This document shows positions 60,824-64,000 of a stretch of 64,000 nucleotides of DNA, piece after piece (the stretch's first letter is position 1; each line of letters begins with the position of its first letter). A model generated the notes under the pieces. That model made no database searches. It saw nothing but the letters and a program-made list of their open reading frames with translations, and was not told the DNA's origin. The position numbers were made by a program, and so were the translations under genes. The DNA is from Candidatus Eremiobacteraceae bacterium. GTDB taxonomy: Bacteria > Vulcanimicrobiota > Vulcanimicrobiia > Eremiobacterales > Eremiobacteraceae. The stretch covers positions 62,001 through 126,000 of the forward strand of contig DATFYX010000044.1 in the NCBI GenBank assembly GCA_035314825.1. The letters run 5' to 3'.

Positions 60824-60844
60824 ACTATTTGGTTATCGTCAGGT

Positions 60845-62017
60845 CTATTGCGGGGGTCCATGCGCGGCGGCCTGCGGAGCGCCTGGAGGGGGTCCGGGCC
60901 GCGAGACCAGGGTCCGCGGAGCGGGGCTGGCCGGCGGGGTGGCTTGGACCACCCCGGCCAGCAGCTGCTGGATCAGGGTCGCGTCGGCCCCAGCGGCCGG
61001 CACGGGCACGCCCCCTTTGAGCACGACGGGGATGGCGTGCCACGAAGCGACCGTCGGACCGCGCAGCGTGATCTGCAGGATCGCGCTATGCGTCTGGATG
61101 CCCGGCTGGGTGTCGAATACGAAGTTGCCCAGCGAATAGGCGATGAGCCCGCCATGATAGTCCTCTACGGGGCCGAGGACGTGCGGGTGGGCGCCGAGGA
61201 CCAGCGTCGCCCCTGCGTCGATGGCCGCGTGGGCCAGGCGCACATGATCGGCGGACGGAGGTCCGAGCAGTTCGGTTCCCCAGTGCTCGTAGACGATCAC
61301 GACGTCGGCGCGTCCGCGCGCATGGCGGATCACCTGGGCGAGAAGCTTGAGATACGAGGCATCGACTTCGCCGGTCAACGGATCGCGGCCGGGTGCGACC
61401 CCGGGCGTCGTACGGCCCGCGCCGTAGCCGCGCGGGATGACCTCCGAGATGCCCAGCAGCGCGACGCGCGTCCCCCGGCGTTCGAAATACGCAGGCTGCC
61501 AGGCGAGCGCAGCGTCGTCGCCTGCGCCCGCGGTCTCGATGCCGCTGGCGTGCAGCGCTGCGAGCGTGTCGTCGAGGGCGTCGGCGCCGTAATCGAGGAT
61601 ATGGTTATTGGCCAGGGTCATGGCGGCAAAACCCGCGTCGGCAAGCCCAGGGGCCGCGGCCGGGGTCCCGCGCAGTACGAACTCCTTGCGCGCCTTGAGA
61701 TCCTTCTTCGACTTCGATTTCGTTGGCGTGCCGCGGTCGGAGAGCGGGCACTCGAGGTTGCCGACCGTCGCGTCCGCGCGCGCGAGAATCGTGCGCACGC
61801 CCGAGAAGGGCGCATCGGTGCCATCGGACTGCACGAGCGTGCTGACACGCCAGCCGAGCATGACGTCGCCGACCGCATCGATAGTGATCGGCTGCGGTGT
61901 GGCCGCCGGCCTCTGAGCCGACGCGGCCGCGCGACCGGTCTGCGCGGCGGACAGCGCCGGCCCGGCCGGCGGGATCGTCGTCAATGCGATCGCGAGCGCC
62001 GTCCAAAGCAATGGCAT
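60845..62017 (-). CDS. Secreted CapA-family metallophosphatase-like protein
   Basis: The 390-residue protein has a signal peptide (about 1-25) and the CapA/PgsA motif set: DAVGDVMLG, TVGNLECPLS, LANNHILDYG, LLGISEVIPRGYG, VIVYEHWGTE, VLGAHPHVLGPVEDYHGGLI and YSLGNFVFD. Family members take part in poly-gamma-glutamate capsule synthesis or anchoring, but many stand-alone copies are uncharacterised periplasmic phosphoesterases. The last 30 residues are Pro/Ala-rich. No capB or capC gene is present, so capsule synthesis is not supported here. Confidence 0.88.
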   Translation of the reverse strand: MPLLWTALAIALTTIPPAGPALSAAQTGRAAASAQRPAATPQPITIDAVGDVMLGWRVSTLVQSDGTDAPFSGVRTILARADATVGNLECPLSDRGTPTKSKSKKDLKARKEFVLRGTPAAAPGLADAGFAAMTLANNHILDYGADALDDTLAALHASGIETAGAGDDAALAWQPAYFERRGTRVALLGISEVIPRGYGAGRTTPGVAPGRDPLTGEVDASYLKLLAQVIRHARGRADVVIVYEHWGTELLGPPSADHVRLAHAAIDAGATLVLGAHPHVLGPVEDYHGGLIAYSLGNFVFDTQPGIQTHSAILQITLRGPTVASWHAIPVVLKGGVPVPAAGADATLIQQLLAGVVQATPPASPAPRTLVSRPGPPPGAPQAAAHGPPQ

Positions 62018-62158
62018 GCGGCGATAGGTTCTTCGAAATGGCTGAGCGGCTCCCGCAGGGCGAACGGGGAACCGCTCACCTAATACTACGTAGAGAGGGC
62101 CAAATCCGATGAATCGGACCGCAGCGAGGAACCGGAGGCGACGACGCGCCTTCGACGT
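62018..62158. other. Intergenic region with strong secondary structure
   Basis: This 141-base spacer between two leftward genes contains two hairpins. GAGCGGCTCCCG pairs with the complementary arm ending GGGGAACCGCTC (62044-62078). TCCGAT pairs with ATCGGA (62105-62118). Read on the plus strand, fragments such as CCCGCAGGGCGAACGGGGAA and CCGCAGCGAGGAACCGGAGG recall the ydaO/yuaA c-di-AMP riboswitch, but no gene follows on that strand. On the minus strand the first hairpin would lie in the 5' leader of the CapA-like gene. I see no open reading frame in it. Confidence 0.35.
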
Positions 62159-63946
62159 TTACAGCAGAGCGCCGGTGTCCCCCGCGCCGAGCAAGAACTT
62201 GCGCAGGAAGTAGATCGGCGGATCGCCGTGCGAGAGCACCTCATCGTGGAACTGGTTCAGGTGATACGCGCTCCCTTGCTTGGTCTGGTAATCCGCGCGC
62301 AGTTTGAGCAGCATGAGCTTGCCCAGCGTGTAGTAGCCGTAGAGCGGATCGACCGTGCCGCGCACGGCCTCGCGGTATGATGGCTCTTTGCCCATGAACG
62401 CGTTGGCCTCGAAAAACGCCGTGGCCTGCGCGACGGTCATGCCCTGCGTGTGCTCTTCGATGCCGACGATGTAGCGGCAGTCGCGCTGCAAGGCCAACGA
62501 GAGCTGCATCAGACGGTACCGGGGATCTCCATTGCCTAGCCCTTCGTCCACCATCATCTGCTCGTCATAGTGCGCCCAGCCTTCGCCGAAGGCGTTGTTC
62601 CATTCGACCTTGCGCACCAGGCTTAGGTCATGTTCTTTATTGAAGAGATAATTCGTGTAGTGGCCCGGGTAGGTCTCGTGCGCAGAGATCACGAGCAGGC
62701 TGGGCTGGTTGTAGAACTCCAGATGCTGCTCGGCTTCCGCGTGCGTCCAGTTCGGATCGACGAGCGTCACGTTGTAGTAGGCCTCGGTCGCCTTGGTCTC
62801 GAGCGGACCGGGCGAGTTCATGGACGCGAATGATGTCTGAGCCTGGAACTGCGGTGTCGGCCGCGCTTTGGCGATCGGCGCGGGCGGCAGGTCGATGATG
62901 TCCTTGAGCTTGATGAACGAGACGAGGCCGTTGAGATCGCCTTGCGCGGCTGCGATCAATTGGCCGTTGCCGGGATGATCGAGCCGTATCTGCGCCAGCA
63001 CTTGCTGCGGCGTCTTCGACGGGCTGATCGAATGCGCGGTCGCCAGAAACGCCGCCTTGTTCTTGGCCAGATCCGCCTGGCCGATCTGCAGCAGGTGCGC
63101 CAGCGGGATGTCGGCGACGTTCTGCCAGCGCTCGAGCTCGGCGTAGTCCGCGGCACCGATGGCGAACGTGCCGCCGGCGTGCGGCACGACGTCCGCTTTC
63201 AAGAACGCCGCGTAGCCGTTGAGCGCCTTGATGGCGGCGGCGTTCGCCGCGGCGAACTGCGCTCGCAGTGCGTTGTCTTGGACGCCGGCGAACGCGGCGG
63301 GGACGTCATGCGAGAAGAAATCAATGGCGCCTGCGGCGTCCAGCGTCTGCGTCGTCGCCACGATCGGGGCGACGCGCGCCGGCTCGAGATTCTTCTCGCC
63401 CTGCGCCAACATCGCAGGGATCTGCTTCTCGCGGGCGACGACGAGCGTGAGCCGCTGTGCGAGCGGCGCGAAGTTGCGCGACATGATGCCGTAGACGCCG
63501 TCCGCCGCGATGTCCGAGTAGTAGCTGGGCTGCTCGCGCCACGTCGGGCGCTGTTCGTCCCAGAAAAGCGTCTGCTGGATCGACTCCTCGAGCATCTGTT
63601 GATCCGTCTGTCCGTCCAGAGACAGTTTCGAGGAGTCGAGGCGCTGCAGCTTGTCAAGCGTCGCGTGCAGGCTCGCGTCATAGGCGCCGATGCTGGCCGG
63701 TGTGAAGGTCCCGAGCTGCGCGTCGTATTGATGCACGCCGGTGTCGGTCGCGGTGCCGGGGCTGAACTTCCATTCGCCCTTGTAGTAGGCGTCGGCGATC
63801 ACCGCGATCGCGGCGTCGCCGGGCGCCGGGACCGGCGTTTCGAGCGGCGGCGACGGCGGCGGGCTCTGTGCGTCGTCGCCGAGCGCGTAAAGCGGCGCGC
63901 ACAACGCGATCGCCGCCGTAAATGCGAAGATGAAGCGTCTAGACAT
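62159..63946 (-). CDS. Secreted DUF885-family metallopeptidase-like protein
   Basis: The 595-residue protein has a signal peptide (about 1-23) and a Pro-rich stretch (about 26-42). The mainly helical DUF885 fold includes the zinc motif SAHETYPGHYTNYL (His-Glu-x4-His variant, HETYPGH) and EGWAHYDEQMM, resembling M2/M3-type gluzincins. Members are thought to be carboxypeptidases or dipeptidases. AAGGGAG lies upstream of ATG 63946. With the S9 peptidase at 9.5 kb it suggests that peptides are a nutrient. The remaining 54 bases of the window hold no clear gene. Confidence 0.88.
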   Translation of the reverse strand: MSRRFIFAFTAAIALCAPLYALGDDAQSPPPSPPLETPVPAPGDAAIAVIADAYYKGEWKFSPGTATDTGVHQYDAQLGTFTPASIGAYDASLHATLDKLQRLDSSKLSLDGQTDQQMLEESIQQTLFWDEQRPTWREQPSYYSDIAADGVYGIMSRNFAPLAQRLTLVVAREKQIPAMLAQGEKNLEPARVAPIVATTQTLDAAGAIDFFSHDVPAAFAGVQDNALRAQFAAANAAAIKALNGYAAFLKADVVPHAGGTFAIGAADYAELERWQNVADIPLAHLLQIGQADLAKNKAAFLATAHSISPSKTPQQVLAQIRLDHPGNGQLIAAAQGDLNGLVSFIKLKDIIDLPPAPIAKARPTPQFQAQTSFASMNSPGPLETKATEAYYNVTLVDPNWTHAEAEQHLEFYNQPSLLVISAHETYPGHYTNYLFNKEHDLSLVRKVEWNNAFGEGWAHYDEQMMVDEGLGNGDPRYRLMQLSLALQRDCRYIVGIEEHTQGMTVAQATAFFEANAFMGKEPSYREAVRGTVDPLYGYYTLGKLMLLKLRADYQTKQGSAYHLNQFHDEVLSHGDPPIYFLRKFLLGAGDTGALL

Positions 63947-64000
63947 GCACGGCTCCCTTCCGCCGTTCCTGCGCCGCGGCGGTCATGATCCTGGCAGCGC

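Noticed and set aside
60845-62017. Poly-gamma-glutamate capsule gene
   Set aside because: CapA-like proteins are often found alone; no capB or capC is present.
60110-62083. A 657-residue open frame on the plus strand
   Set aside because: It is antisense to the ABC ATPase and CapA genes, whose proteins show full family motifs; the frame encodes Arg/Gly/Asp-rich sequence typical of GC-rich shadow frames.
1-64000. CRISPR arrays, tRNA or rRNA genes, prophage or IS elements
   Set aside because: No regularly spaced direct repeats, no tRNA T-loop with matching acceptor arms, no rRNA signature, and no transposase, integrase or phage structural genes were seen.

Overview
The window is GC-rich (roughly 63-65% by eye) and almost fully coding: about 57 protein genes, many joined by 4-base start/stop overlaps. 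The organism is a diderm. It has a 1,000-residue TonB-dependent receptor with a carboxypeptidase-like N-terminal domain, an outer-membrane cytochrome-porin candidate, secreted S9 and M3-like peptidases and an ECF sigma/anti-sigma pair. GTG and TTG starts are common. No rRNA, tRNA, IS element or CRISPR array is visible. The gene mix and a short dispersed palindrome suggest an uncultivated soil or sediment lineage (Eremiobacterota/WPS-2-like, or Acidobacteriota-like); that is inference only, and no marker gene here settles it.

Layout. 1-5.5 kb: the 5' part of a [2Fe-2S] subunit, a Cyc2-like heme-porin behind a DtxR/IdeR-like operator, an msrB operon, and lipid genes (acyl-CoA desaturase, cyclopropane synthase). 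5.5-9.4 kb: a minus-strand unit in which a 92-residue peptide with a helical domain and a Gly/Pro-rich tail precedes an OphMA/SonM-type alpha-N-methyltransferase and a 935-residue AAA/LuxR regulator. I read this as a split borosin RiPP cluster. A secreted S9 peptidase is divergent from it. 11.5-19.7 kb: TonB receptor, TMEM175-like channel, DoxX proteins, phosphoesterase, sigma/anti-sigma pair. 19.8-23.4 kb: an sdhABE-type succinate dehydrogenase. 25-28.9 kb: a CecR-like TetR, HlyD and ABC-2 efflux operon with a perfect operator palindrome. 30-42 kb: amt, serA plus a phosphatase, a BlaI/M56-HEAT pair, an ABC exporter and an MFS pump.

42.8-51.5 kb holds the second notable system. A TetR gene is followed by dch, oah, had, bcrC, bcrB, bcrA and bcrD in one tightly coupled minus-strand operon ending at a strong terminator. 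This is the ATP-dependent class I benzoyl-CoA reductase and ring-opening pathway of anaerobic aromatic degradation, flanked by a Cys-rich PAS-LuxR regulator and a MaoC-like hydratase. No benzoate-CoA ligase or ferredoxin lies within the cluster.

51.5-64 kb: a phosphoesterase, two tandem alpha/beta hydrolases, an acyl-CoA synthetase/enoyl-CoA hydratase pair, an ABC-2 exporter, a CapA-like protein and a DUF885 peptidase.

A 20-bp palindrome (consensus CGGTCGAATTTATTCGACCG, usually preceded by TGTAG) occurs seven times at five loci. Two copies supply or overlap stop codons, and one pair sits in frame inside the acyl-CoA synthetase gene.
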